Source: Halopiger djelfimassiliensis (GTDB taxonomy: Archaea > Halobacteriota > Halobacteria > Halobacteriales > Natrialbaceae). From it: DNA of 33,267 bases. Under the pieces are notes generated by a model. That model was not told the origin of the DNA and made no database searches. It saw only the letters and a list, made by a program, of their open reading frames with translations. The position numbers and the translations under genes were made by a program. This document shows positions 14,804 to 23,503 of the stretch, piece after piece. The DNA lies in NCBI RefSeq assembly GCF_000455365.1, contig NZ_HG315686.1, positions 682,502 through 715,768 of the forward strand, read 5' to 3'. How positions within the stretch are numbered: the first letter of the stretch is position 1; each line of letters begins with the position of its first letter.

Positions 14804-15997
14804 ATGATGAAAGCGATGAAACGAATACCGACGGTCTCCAGCGAAGACGTGCGAAAACGCCTCCCAGCCCTCCTCGTACTGCTCGGGGCGGTTCTGTTCG
14901 CGTTCGCGGTAACCGTCCTCTTCCGGGCGACTGCTCACGGCGTCGATGTCCCGTCGGTTATCCTTCCAGTCATATCGCGCACCCTCTCGCCGACGACGGT
15001 GGTGTTCCTCACGTCGTTCATCCTGGGCGTGTTCGTCGGGGCCTGCTATCTAGGCTATCGTGCCTATCGCGACGCGATTCAGGAGCGCTGGCAACAGTAC
15101 TCGACATGGGCACAGTCGATGATCGTCGGCTGTTGCTGTGCCGTCGTCGTGATGGTCCTTCTCGGAGTCGCGGCATTGCTGGACCACGTCCGTCCGTCCA
15201 CCGTCGTCCTCGGAGTGCTGGTCAGCTGGCCGCTCTCGACCGGCCTACTGCTCCTGCAGGACCGGCGACGTTTCGGAGCGGATTCGTCCCTCTCGTCCGT
15301 CAAGACCGGATACATCCATACGAAAGGACTCGAGAGCCGAACGTTGTCGATCGTCGTCGGCTTCCTGATCGCCATCGTCGGCAGTCTCGCCATCAGGTAC
15401 GCCGGTCGCTGGTATTTCGGGCGGTTTCCGTTGTGGGCGACGGTCTTCCTTTCGATCGGGCTCTGGATCGGCTCTACGTTACTCGTGTACAACCGATACG
15501 TGGCCACGACGACGCAACGAACGGACATCTCTATCGTCGCCGTCAGCACGCCCGAATCGCGACCGACTCGGGAGCTGAGCATCAAGAATCGAGCGGCGAC
15601 GTCGGTCGACCTCTCGGAGTCTCGCATCCGAGACACCGAGTTCGACCTCTACCGGCTCGGCGTCGACCTGACGCTGAAACCGGGTGCGGTCTGTACCTTC
15701 GAAATCCCGGAGTCGTTTTCGCTAGAGCCGAACGACGATTCGCTCGACCTGCCGCTTGGGTACAGTCTCAAACGAGGCGGAGAGACGCCGACGCTTTTCA
15801 CGAAAACCGGCGCGATCTACTCCCTCCAGTGGGCGACCGACGAGGTTCCACACGAGGTCGGACCGGAGGACCGGACAGCGGCCGATTCGAACGCCCGGTC
15901 GATGGACACGGCCGCCGACGATCGGTCGAGTTCGGACCGAACGTCGGAGTCCGACGCGACACCACAGGAGTCCGTCGCCAACCCGTCACAGGACTAA
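14804..15997 (+). CDS. Six-pass membrane protein with a lamin-tail-like C-terminal domain, next to the eCIS genes
   Basis: 397 residues from the first ATG of ATGATG. A GGAG box lies 9 bp upstream; the longer GTG start adds 15 residues and lacks such a box. Six hydrophobic segments are visible at about 21-40, 65-83, 105-125, 133-151, 181-198 and 210-229. After them comes an extramembranous domain (about 241-340) whose start, ELSIKNRAATSVDLSESRI, and LTLKPGAVCTFEIPES resemble lamin-tail/Ig-like beta folds. A 45-residue acidic Ser/Asp tail ends the protein. It reads in the same direction as, and just before, the contractile-injection genes. A role in anchoring the apparatus to the membrane, as reported for some other CIS membrane partners, is a hypothesis. 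The family was not recognised. Confidence 0.7.
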   Translation: MMKAMKRIPTVSSEDVRKRLPALLVLLGAVLFAFAVTVLFRATAHGVDVPSVILPVISRTLSPTTVVFLTSFILGVFVGACYLGYRAYRDAIQERWQQYSTWAQSMIVGCCCAVVVMVLLGVAALLDHVRPSTVVLGVLVSWPLSTGLLLLQDRRRFGADSSLSSVKTGYIHTKGLESRTLSIVVGFLIAIVGSLAIRYAGRWYFGRFPLWATVFLSIGLWIGSTLLVYNRYVATTTQRTDISIVAVSTPESRPTRELSIKNRAATSVDLSESRIRDTEFDLYRLGVDLTLKPGAVCTFEIPESFSLEPNDDSLDLPLGYSLKRGGETPTLFTKTGAIYSLQWATDEVPHEVGPEDRTAADSNARSMDTAADDRSSSDRTSESDATPQESVANPSQD

Positions 15998-16015
15998 TGG
16001 CTCTCGGATCGAGGC

Positions 16016-16066
16016 GATGATGTCTGTAAACAATTAAGTCATTCGAGAATGATAAAACAGAAAACG
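16016..16066 (+). promoter_or_regulatory. A/T-rich promoter region upstream of the eCIS genes
   Basis: A roughly 50-bp A/T-rich stretch (containing AACAATTAAG and GATAAAACAG) stands out in GC-rich DNA, directly between the membrane protein stop and the large disordered protein. It is the best candidate promoter for the plus-strand injection-system operon. The exact TATA box and start site cannot be fixed from sequence. Confidence 0.4.
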
Positions 16067-16133
16067 TGAGAATCGCAGCAACGCTCGATGGGCGACCGAG
16101 GAGCGAAGGGGGCGGTTTCAGTTCCCAACGGGG

Positions 16134-19100
16134 ATGTCGACCGTGACGAACGAGTGGACGAATTCGACGGCACCGCGACGCGATATCAGGGTGTGCACTT
16201 CCGGGTCCGGTGTGTCGATGGAGGCCGACGTCGACGGCGGAGACGGTCACGGGGAAACACCGACCGTCGGGATCAGCGATACGATAACGACGAGCACCGA
16301 TGGTGATCGACCGGCGATCGACGGCCTCGATCGACGCCACAGGTCGATCGGAGCGCTCGATCCCGATCGTCTGGTCGATCGGTTCGCCCTCCGGATCCGC
16401 AACCGCCATTCGCCGGCTACGCTCACGGTTCGACTCCGCCCGCGACCCGAAAGTGCCACGGACGCGGTTCCGTTCGGGCCGGCGGAAGACGTTCCCGACG
16501 AGTCGTATCTTCCCGATCCGGCGGCCGAGTCGGATCCGACCGATCCGTCGCTTTCGTATCTGTCCGACTCGACCGACGAAATCGAACGGAACGTCCCATC
16601 GGCCGCGTCGCGTCGGCCGGGCGAATCGCGAACGATACCCCGGACGACCGACCTCGCCGGACCGGACGCGGGGACTCGAGTGCGTTCGGGTTCGAAGGAT
16701 GACCGCCGGTGGTCGGACGGCGATCGGTTCGAAACGGCCGCGGAGTCCGGCAGTTTGGCAACCGGCGGGCCCGCGACGCCGGACGACGGCGTCCAATCCG
16801 CTGTCTCGATCGCGACCGATGCCGTCGGACGGCACGACGGGCTGCCCGTTCGATCGCACAGCACGACGGCGCTGACCGATCGGGTCCGCCGCCGCGAGGG
16901 GCCGACCCGTCCGTCCCCGTTCGAAACCACTGCGGGTACCGATACCAGTCCTGACCGGACGGTCGTCGGTGAACCGGCCGATCCGGCCGTGGCGGGCACG
17001 TCCCGGTCGCCCGGGTCCGGTGCGGACCGGTACTCGTCTCCGCGACGCTCGAACTCGACGGCGTATACGGTGCTGGTCGACGAACCCGGTACGGCACGGC
17101 CGATCGAACGGCGAACCGACCGGGTCGACGCTGAGTCGAACGACGAGACCGGGGGCGAGAGCCGGGGTCGGAGCCGATCGGTAGCCGGCGTCGTGCTTGA
17201 TCGATGGAGTTTCCGACAGCGTTCGTCCTCGAGCGAGACCTCTGTCGATTCCGCTCGCGGCGAGGCCGAACGCCCGACGGTCGTGACCGCCACCGATGGG
17301 GTCCGTGATTCGCCGGGCGGGAGCGGGCCGAATCGGTCCGCCGTCACGTCGGCCACGACGGCGACACAGCTCGAGTCGACCGCGGTCCCGCACGGGAACG
17401 ACCACGAGCGCGGGGATCGAACGCGGACGACGTCCGGGACGGACGGCCCTGCTCTCGTTACGGCGGCCGTCCGGCCGGCGGGGTCGTCGGCCACAGCGAA
17501 CGGCCGTCGTTCGGGACCGTCCGAGACCGACGGAACCCCGGTTTCTTCGGCGTCTATGGTCCAATTGTCCACGGCCGGACGAACGGCGTCGGATCCGCAG
17601 GGACGGTCAGCGATTCTTCCCGAAGGAAACCGTAGGTCGGCGGACGGATCGAGTCGACAGGAACCGCGCTCCGCGATCGGAACCGGCACAGCGGGCCGCC
17701 GCTCCGTCGACGGCGAGCGGTCCCTCGATCGATCGTCGTCACCTGAACTGGGGCTCTCGAACGCGTTCGCTCGTCGAGTACGAGCCGCCCACGCCGTTGA
17801 CCCCGAGACAGCGCCGCCGGACGGCCGACGGGAACGTCCGTACCCCCAGTTCGAACAGGTGGGCGGCGACGGTGGTCTCGGAACCGCGCTGACGACGGCG
17901 GAAGCCATAACGCAACTCCGATCGGTCCAGCCGTCCTCGACCGCCGGTCCCGCGATCGGCACGGATACCGACACCGTTCATACCGGCGCGCGACGATCGA
18001 CGGTCGCGTCTCGGCCATCGATCCGACCCGTTCGTGACGAAGCCGACGTCGCGACCGAAACCCGGACCGAGACGGTGGCATCCACGCGCGGGGCGACAGT
18101 CGACCGCACGCTCGAACCATCGAACGGCGGCGGCCCGGTCGATCGAACGGAACGGGGAACGGGAGCGACGGGAGGGGCGACCACAGACTCGAATCCGAGG
18201 GTGTCCGGTCCTTTCTCCGATGCCCGCGCCGAATGGGGGGGACGGCACGATCCCGGGGCACGTCCTCGGGTGACGACCGAGACGACAGCCGCAACCGTGT
18301 CCGACGACGCGGCAGGGGACCGCGACCGGACGGAGCCCGCAGGAGTTGGGACGGCCGCGCTCGATTCCCACTCACGCGGGTCCGTCAGTTTCGTCCCCGA
18401 ATCGATCCGAAGGAGACGCCGGCTCGCCGTCAACCGAATGTCGAAAGCGATCGGCGATACCGGCGGCCCGACGTCTCCGCTTACGCCCCGCGTCGTGGAT
18501 CCGGACGCCGATTCGACGTCGGCCCCACGGGAGCCGACCGATCACTCGCTCCATCGATCGACCGATCCGGCCGACCGACGCGACGTTCGAGCCGACTCGT
18601 TCGGTCCCGTCTCGCCGGAGCACCCGTCGTCCGCGAATGGGACCGACTCGGTGCTCGGATCGTCGACGGTGTCCCCGTCCCTCGCGGCTCCGCCTGCCGC
18701 GGACAGACCGACCAGCCGAACCCGGGGAGAATCGACACACCGCAGTGAATCCACGCGCGATCGATCGCCAACCGACGGCGTGACGTCACCGCTTCCGATC
18801 GAAGGAGGGTCCGCCGAGACGCAGTCACGTTCGGCGGTCGACCGGACGTCTTCCGACGCCGGCGGTCGGCGATCGGGGTCCGATGTCGATACGGTCGACG
18901 ATCATACGCGGTTCGGTCCGAAACGGTTCGCTCACGACAGGTCGGCCCCTGCGATCCAGGGTGCGACGGTACTCGATCCGAATTGGTCCCCATCGAAGCG
19001 TTCGACGCGGTTCGATACGGACGCCGCGCCGGAATCGACCGGGGCGGCCGCTGAGACACGATCGGGTCGTCCGCAGGCGACGGGGCAACGGCGACATGGT

Positions 19101-20156
19101 ATCGCGCCGGCTGGAGCCCATCGCAGTAGCAGCGGCGATACCGCCGACGTCGGAAGTCCAGTCTCGACGACCGACCCACTGACCGTTCGAACACCACCGC
19201 AGGCAAGCGATACTCGGAACGGAAGCGAGACGATACCGAGTAGCGGATCGGGTGCCGACCGGACGGGCGACGGTCGGGGGACCGATGTCGGGACACGGGC
19301 GACGGTGGCATCGAATACCGTCGCCCGTGACCCGACGACGGATCGATTGTCTCGAGGTCGGACTCCGACGATTTTCCGGGACCCTCGGCTCTCGAGGACG
19401 GCGACCGAGCCGCGAGTGACCGCCCGTTCGGCGAACGGAGTCGACGAGTCGAAATCGTCCACGTCTGATACCGATAGCGAAATATCTAAATATAAAATAG
19501 ATAATACCAAAGCAAAAGAGAGTCAGTCGGAGACACGCAGAATGAACTCGAGTACCAATCGCCCATCCCTCGTCTATCGGGACCCTACACCGTCGGCCTC
19601 CGCCGGGGCGGACGCCACTCGGCCGGGAGACGGGGGGCAAGAATCGGCTGAGACAGCGATCGGCGGCGGTTCCGTTACCGGTCAGTTCACCGACGAGGAC
19701 CCCGAACGTTCGCTCGACTCGGGGCCGGCGACGACGGGACTGGGGCCTCGCGGACGCGGCGCTGGTTCGGCCAGACCCCGCAGTGATGGCACGGTATCGC
19801 CGGCCGACCGTCACCGGGGCAACGTCGGTGACGGTCGCAAAGGAACGAACCGAGAGATGAGAACGAGTCGCGGACGACGAGGGGAATTCGCCGACAGATC
19901 GCCGGTCGCCTCCCCACAACGCGCCGATCGGATCGATGGACCCGCGTCCGGGCGTGAGCCAGCGGGCGAGCAGCCGACGGATCCGGTCGATCACGAGCGC
20001 GGGCGGCGACGCCCTCGCGACCGGTCAGAGTCCCCTGACCTGCCGTGGGACGGTGAATCGCCGCAGTTCGGGGCCGACGTAGACCGGATCGTCGAGCGAC
20101 TGTACCGAAAGCTCGAGCGGAAACAGCGAATCGAGCGTGAACGGAGGGGGCTATAA
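16134..20156 (+). CDS. 1340-residue intrinsically disordered protein with basic C-terminal coil, eCIS-linked
   Basis: Very long protein of almost pure Ser, Thr, Arg, Asp, Gly, Pro and Glu with few hydrophobic residues, nearly no Cys, Lys or Trp, and no recognised domain. High G/C at third codon positions in this frame, the uninterrupted length and the abutting next gene support it as real despite several overlapping antisense frames. Short order-prone patches occur (LSNAFARRVRAAHAV; SFVPESIRRRRRLAVNRMS). The last 30 residues form a charged amphipathic coil, RLYRKLERKQRIERERRGL. An A/T-rich coding patch (about 19,470-19,525; ISKYKIDNTKAKES) is unlike the rest. Related RDP motifs (IFRDPRLS, VYRDPTPS) flank it. 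The start is uncertain; Met29 is an alternative. Its place just before the LysM adaptor suggests a role in tail assembly, length control or cargo (inference). Confidence 0.75.
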   Translation: MSTVTNEWTNSTAPRRDIRVCTSGSGVSMEADVDGGDGHGETPTVGISDTITTSTDGDRPAIDGLDRRHRSIGALDPDRLVDRFALRIRNRHSPATLTVRLRPRPESATDAVPFGPAEDVPDESYLPDPAAESDPTDPSLSYLSDSTDEIERNVPSAASRRPGESRTIPRTTDLAGPDAGTRVRSGSKDDRRWSDGDRFETAAESGSLATGGPATPDDGVQSAVSIATDAVGRHDGLPVRSHSTTALTDRVRRREGPTRPSPFETTAGTDTSPDRTVVGEPADPAVAGTSRSPGSGADRYSSPRRSNSTAYTVLVDEPGTARPIERRTDRVDAESNDETGGESRGRSRSVAGVVLDRWSFRQRSSSSETSVDSARGEAERPTVVTATDGVRDSPGGSGPNRSAVTSATTATQLESTAVPHGNDHERGDRTRTTSGTDGPALVTAAVRPAGSSATANGRRSGPSETDGTPVSSASMVQLSTAGRTASDPQGRSAILPEGNRRSADGSSRQEPRSAIGTGTAGRRSVDGERSLDRSSSPELGLSNAFARRVRAAHAVDPETAPPDGRRERPYPQFEQVGGDGGLGTALTTAEAITQLRSVQPSSTAGPAIGTDTDTVHTGARRSTVASRPSIRPVRDEADVATETRTETVASTRGATVDRTLEPSNGGGPVDRTERGTGATGGATTDSNPRVSGPFSDARAEWGGRHDPGARPRVTTETTAATVSDDAAGDRDRTEPAGVGTAALDSHSRGSVSFVPESIRRRRRLAVNRMSKAIGDTGGPTSPLTPRVVDPDADSTSAPREPTDHSLHRSTDPADRRDVRADSFGPVSPEHPSSANGTDSVLGSSTVSPSLAAPPAADRPTSRTRGESTHRSESTRDRSPTDGVTSPLPIEGGSAETQSRSAVDRTSSDAGGRRSGSDVDTVDDHTRFGPKRFAHDRSAPAIQGATVLDPNWSPSKRSTRFDTDAAPESTGAAAETRSGRPQATGQRRHGIAPAGAHRSSSGDTADVGSPVSTTDPLTVRTPPQASDTRNGSETIPSSGSGADRTGDGRGTDVGTRATVASNTVARDPTTDRLSRGRTPTIFRDPRLSRTATEPRVTARSANGVDESKSSTSDTDSEISKYKIDNTKAKESQSETRRMNSSTNRPSLVYRDPTPSASAGADATRPGDGGQESAETAIGGGSVTGQFTDEDPERSLDSGPATTGLGPRGRGAGSARPRSDGTVSPADRHRGNVGDGRKGTNREMRTSRGRRGEFADRSPVASPQRADRIDGPASGREPAGEQPTDPVDHERGRRRPRDRSESPDLPWDGESPQFGADVDRIVERLYRKLERKQRIERERRGL

Positions 20157-20828
20157 ATGTCAACTAGTGGGAAGCTCGAGAAGGCACAGATAATGATCGT
20201 AAACGGGAAACAGAAGGGAGAAACGATCGAGTGTAAGTTCAACCCGAACTCGTACACGCTCGAGAAGAGCGTCAACTACGGCGAGATGAAGGCGACGGGA
20301 TCGGGGGCGTCGATCATGCAGTTCGTCGACGGAAACGCGGAGACGCTCTCGATGGAGCTGTTCTTCGATACGACCGACGAGCTCCAGTCGGACGACGTCG
20401 ACGAGACTGCGGTCGATGTCCGTGAACAGTACACGAAGTACATCGATCTGTTGCTCTCGGTCGATGGGGAGTTACACGCGCCGCCTGTCTGTCGGTTCGT
20501 CTGGGGGGACGGGATCGACTTCACGGCGCTGGTACAGAGTGCCAACAAACAGTTTACCAAGTTCCTTCCGAGCGGGATCCCGATTCGAGCTCGCGTGTCG
20601 ATCGTCTTCACCGAGTTCAAGACGGCCGACTACCACAAGTCGGAGGTCTCCCCCGAGTCGACGGACAAAACCAAGGTGTGGACGGTAACCGAGGGGGACA
20701 CGCTCTGGCTCATCGCGTCGGAGGAGTACGGTGATCCGTCCCACTGGAGAACGATCGCGGAACAGAACGATATCGCTAACCCGCGCGCAATAGAGCCGGG
20801 AGAAACGCTCGAACTACCGCCCCTGTAG
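20157..20828 (+). CDS. eCIS tube/baseplate adaptor with LysM domain (Afp7-like)
   Basis: Predicted to join the tail tube to the spike hub in a contractile injection system. The 223 residues begin with the family's CIS-tube pattern (IECKFNPNSYTLEKSVNYGE, then TLSMELFFDTTDE and CRFVWGDGIDFTALVQS). The C-terminal 45 residues are a LysM motif (VTEGDTLWLIASEEYGDPSH, WRTIAEQNDI, IEPGETLELPPL). Length and order fit the Afp7/Pvc7 class. The ATG follows the stop of the disordered protein with no gap, and a GGAGG box inside that gene, 9 bp before the ATG, indicates translational coupling. No tube gene lies in the window, so its tube partner must be encoded elsewhere. Confidence 0.9.
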   Translation: MSTSGKLEKAQIMIVNGKQKGETIECKFNPNSYTLEKSVNYGEMKATGSGASIMQFVDGNAETLSMELFFDTTDELQSDDVDETAVDVREQYTKYIDLLLSVDGELHAPPVCRFVWGDGIDFTALVQSANKQFTKFLPSGIPIRARVSIVFTEFKTADYHKSEVSPESTDKTKVWTVTEGDTLWLIASEEYGDPSHWRTIAEQNDIANPRAIEPGETLELPPL

Positions 20829-20874
20829 CGATCGAGAGAGACTGACGACAATGGCGATTCCGACAGCATAATCC

Positions 20875-21900
20875 ATGAGCGCTGAATTGGACAACCATCC
20901 GCGATACTCACCCCGGTTCAAGGTCGATATCGGCGATCAGACGTTCCAGGAGCCCGGCGGCCGGATAGCCGACCTCGTCGTGGAGACGACCTTCGAAGGG
21001 GCGGACCGGTTCTCCTTTACGCTGAACTATCCCTTCGACGAGGAACTCGACGAGTTCGCCGGGCTATCGTGGGACGACTTCGACGTCGGAACCGACGTGG
21101 ATATCTCGATGGGATACGGCGACGATGGCCAACTCACCCCGCTTCTGACCGGCAAAATCCAGTCGATAACCGGGGAGTTCGCCGCTGATCGAGGGCCCTC
21201 GGTTCAGGTGTCCGGATACGGGTTGCTCTGGGAGGCCATGCAGGGCACTCGCTCGGACTCGTGGTCGGAGACTACGATCGGCGCTGCCGTCACGGACGTG
21301 CTGTCGTCGTATCCGTTCTCGTCGGTAGAAGTGGAAAGTGCGGATATCAAGCGCGAGAAGCTCATTCAAAACGACTGTAGCGATTACCGGTTCGTCCACG
21401 ACCTGGCTTCGACCTACGGCTTCGAGTTCTATGCGAAACGCGACACCGTCAAGTTCGTCCCGCGGTCGTCGGCAGTGACCGACGACCCCGTCGCCGAACT
21501 GTGGTACGGCGAGGCCTTACACGACTTCTTCGGCGAGATCACCAGGCGGAAGCCTCGGTACGAGGTCGAGGTTCGGTCGTGGGACGTCGGGAAAAAAGAG
21601 GAGATCGTCGCCACCGTAGGCAGTTCGAACGCGAAACACAAGGAGGTATTCAGAGTGCCAGCCATGTCACGTGACGAAGCCGAACGAATCGCAGAGACGA
21701 AACACAACCAGTACGCCGACGGAACCGTTCAGGCACACGGCGAGGCCGACGGCATCCCGGAGATACGGGCCGGGAAGACGATTCGACTCGCCGAACTCGG
21801 CGAGCGGTTCTCCGGTGACTACCACGTCACGAAGGCGACTCACCGGATGGGCACTACGGGGTACCGGACGACCTTCGAGGCAGTGGGGGTGCCATCGTGA
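20875..21900 (+). CDS. Spike hub protein (gp27/late-control D-like; N-terminal half of VgrG/Afp8)
   Basis: 341 residues forming the trimeric hub that supports the spike. Visible family features: YSPRFKVDIGDQTFQEPGGR at the start, FEGADRFSFTLNYPFDEELD, a beta-barrel segment VDISMGYGDDGQLTPLLTGK, then LIQNDCSDYRFVHDLASTYG, the typical phage late-control/VgrG motif in which the hub folds, and GKTIRLAELGERFSGDYHVT at the C-terminus. In Afp8 and T6SS VgrG the hub and spike are one protein. Here the hub ends at GTGA and the OB-fold spike starts as a separate gene. Located 46 bp after the LysM adaptor. Confidence 0.88.
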   Translation: MSAELDNHPRYSPRFKVDIGDQTFQEPGGRIADLVVETTFEGADRFSFTLNYPFDEELDEFAGLSWDDFDVGTDVDISMGYGDDGQLTPLLTGKIQSITGEFAADRGPSVQVSGYGLLWEAMQGTRSDSWSETTIGAAVTDVLSSYPFSSVEVESADIKREKLIQNDCSDYRFVHDLASTYGFEFYAKRDTVKFVPRSSAVTDDPVAELWYGEALHDFFGEITRRKPRYEVEVRSWDVGKKEEIVATVGSSNAKHKEVFRVPAMSRDEAERIAETKHNQYADGTVQAHGEADGIPEIRAGKTIRLAELGERFSGDYHVTKATHRMGTTGYRTTFEAVGVPS

Positions 21901-22634
21901 GCGACCCCGGCTTCTTCGACGGCGAGACCTCCGAAGGCGGTATCCAGGGTGTCGTCGTCGGCATCGTTACCGACAACGAGGACCCGAAAGACCTGGGTCG
22001 CGTAAAGCTTCGGTTTCCGTGGCGGGATGCGGACGACGAGAGTTACTGGGCGCGGATCGCCGCCCCGATGGCGGGCGACGAGTACGGGACGTACTTCCTG
22101 CCGGAGGTCGACGAGGAGGTACTCGTCGCGTTCGAAAACGGCGACATCCACAACCCGTACGTCGTCGGATCGCTCTGGAACGGGAAACAAAAGCCGCCAC
22201 AACGAAACGGCGGCAACAACGACGTCCGCGAGATCCGATCGCGAAGCGAGCATACGATCGCCTTCGACGACAGCGACGAGGGCAGCATTACGATCCGGAC
22301 GAGTAACGGCCACGAGATCGTCGTCGACGATTCCGACGGGTCGGAGACGATCGCGATCCGCGACGAGAGCGGGGACAACACCATCACGCTCGACTCCTCG
22401 AAGGGACGGATCTCGATCGCCGCCGACGACGAACTCGATCTGTCCGCGTCGAACATCACGATCGACGGATCGAAGTCGGTCGAGATCTCCGGCGGTACGG
22501 ACGTCGCGATCTCGAGCAAGAACACGATCGAACTGTCGAGTAAGGCCCGTCTGGATATCTCGAGCAGTGGGCTAATGGGGATCGAGTCGACAGGGCCGTT
22601 GACGATACGCGGCGCGATCATCCAACTGAACTGA
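21897..22634 (+). CDS. Spike protein with gp5/V OB-fold and beta-helix (C-terminal half of VgrG/Afp8)
   Basis: 245 residues. Residues about 16-100 are the baseplate V/gp5 OB-fold (GVVVGIVTDNEDPKDLGRVK, RFPWRDADDESYWARIAAPM, PEVDEEVLVAFENGDIHNPY, VVGSLWNGKQKPP). The rest is a repetitive beta-strand array of short strands (TIAIRDES, ISIAADDELDLSA, NITIDGSKSVEISG, AISSKNTIELSS), typical of the triple-stranded spike needle. The start is GTG, overlapping the hub stop by 4 bp (GTGA), so hub and spike translation are coupled. The separated hub and spike resemble phage gene pairs more than the fused Afp8. The PAAR tip is encoded next. Confidence 0.9.
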   Translation: MSDPGFFDGETSEGGIQGVVVGIVTDNEDPKDLGRVKLRFPWRDADDESYWARIAAPMAGDEYGTYFLPEVDEEVLVAFENGDIHNPYVVGSLWNGKQKPPQRNGGNNDVREIRSRSEHTIAFDDSDEGSITIRTSNGHEIVVDDSDGSETIAIRDESGDNTITLDSSKGRISIAADDELDLSASNITIDGSKSVEISGGTDVAISSKNTIELSSKARLDISSSGLMGIESTGPLTIRGAIIQLN

Positions 22635-22686
22635 AGACGAATCGACCACGAGAGACACAACGACGAGACAAACGACTGATCGATAC

Positions 22687-22977
22687 ATGAAACCCGCAGC
22701 AAGACTTGGCGATGCGACCGCACATGGAACGCCGCTGACCGGTACCGCGAGTCCGAACGTTTTGATCGGCAAGCGCCCGGCCTGGCGTGCCGGCGCAGAC
22801 GTTCACACCTGTCCGCTGACATCGGGACCCGTCCCGCACGTCGGCGGGACCGTCGCGATGGGCAGCGAGAGCGTGTTGATCAACAAAATGCCAGCGGCGA
22901 GGATGGGCGACAAGATCATCGAAAACGGGCCGCCGAACACGATCGTCGGCGGTTGCGCAACCGTTCTCATCGGGTAA
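22687..22977 (+). CDS. PAAR tip protein of the spike (Afp10-like)
   Basis: 96 residues that sharpen the spike. Typical PAAR signs are present: MKPAARLGDATAHG at the N-terminus, then VHTCPLTSGPVPHVGG and a C-terminal VGGCATVLIG. Likely zinc ligands are among His13, His40, Cys42, His51 and Cys90. A single PAAR domain with no extension means no toxin is fused here, so effectors must be separate. Follows the spike gene by 52 bp and precedes gp25 by 3 bp. Confidence 0.93.
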   Translation: MKPAARLGDATAHGTPLTGTASPNVLIGKRPAWRAGADVHTCPLTSGPVPHVGGTVAMGSESVLINKMPAARMGDKIIENGPPNTIVGGCATVLIG

Positions 22978-22980
22978 GCC

Positions 22981-23379
22981 ATGGCGGACGATTTCCTCGG
23001 AACCGGGTGGCAGTATCCAGTCACGTCCGACCAGCGCGGTGACATCGAACTTTCGGATGCCGAAGCCGACATTCGAGAAGCGATCAGAATCATCCTCGGA
23101 ACGGCGAAAGGCGAGCGCATCATGCGACCGGAGTTTGGCTGTGACATCCACGATCACGTCTACTCGTCGGCGTCGCCGTCGACGTTGAACCTCATCGAGA
23201 GTAGCGTCCGCGAGGCGCTCGTCCGGTGGGAACCACGGATCGATGTCGAAGACGTAACCGCAAGAACCGACGACGAGGATCCGAACAAAATCCTGATCGA
23301 GATCGACTACCGCGTCCGGACGACGAACAGTCTGTCGAACATGGTCTATCCGTTTCACATCACGGAAGGAGATGGGTGA
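22981..23379 (+). CDS. gp25/GPW-type baseplate wedge protein (Afp9-like)
   Basis: 132 residues, all of it the gp25-lysozyme-like baseplate domain: TSDQRGDIELSDAEADIREA, IRIILGTAKGERIMRPEFGC, then STLNLIESSVREALVRWEPR and VRTTNSLSNMVYPFHI at the C-terminus. In contractile tails this protein helps bind sheath to baseplate, so its presence implies that a sheath is or was encoded. It is separated from PAAR by the stop and 3 bp, and by 7 bp from a micro-ORF. The G-x2-x-R-PEFGC pattern is the usual core. Confidence 0.92.
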   Translation: MADDFLGTGWQYPVTSDQRGDIELSDAEADIREAIRIILGTAKGERIMRPEFGCDIHDHVYSSASPSTLNLIESSVREALVRWEPRIDVEDVTARTDDEDPNKILIEIDYRVRTTNSLSNMVYPFHITEGDG

Positions 23380-23386
23380 CCACAGA

Positions 23387-23503
23387 ATGGACACACCGGA
23401 GTCGCCACAGGCAGCGCTCGAGGGAGCACCGGTTCGAGCAACCCGAACGGTCGCCGGACGGACGCCGATCGGTTTCTTCGGACGGAGGATCGAGACGGCA
23501 TGA
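23387..23503 (+). CDS. Micro-ORF 1 of the eCIS operon, 38 residues, function unknown
   Basis: Small frame beginning MDTPESPQAALEGAPVRA and ending GFFGRRIETA. It is too short for usual gene callers. Three things support it: a GGTGA anti-SD match 7 bp upstream, an ATGA overlap (its stop TGA at 23501-23503 and the next ATG at 23500), and filling exactly the gap between gp25 and the first baseplate-J gene. It is basic and Gly/Arg-rich at the C-terminus. It has no homologue that I recognise. It might instead serve only to couple translation of the next gene. Confidence 0.4.
   Translation: MDTPESPQAALEGAPVRATRTVAGRTPIGFFGRRIETA

Noticed and set aside
16088-16306. 72-codon plus-strand frame just before and overlapping the large disordered protein
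   Set aside because: Codon-position G/C is lower than in the frame starting at 16134, and it dies in a run of Arg.
15798-17974. Long minus-strand frames (588 and 575 codons) opposite the disordered protein
   Set aside because: They are shadows of GC-rich, low-complexity coding DNA. The plus-strand frame is longer, has better third-position G/C and ends in a coupled stop next to the LysM gene.
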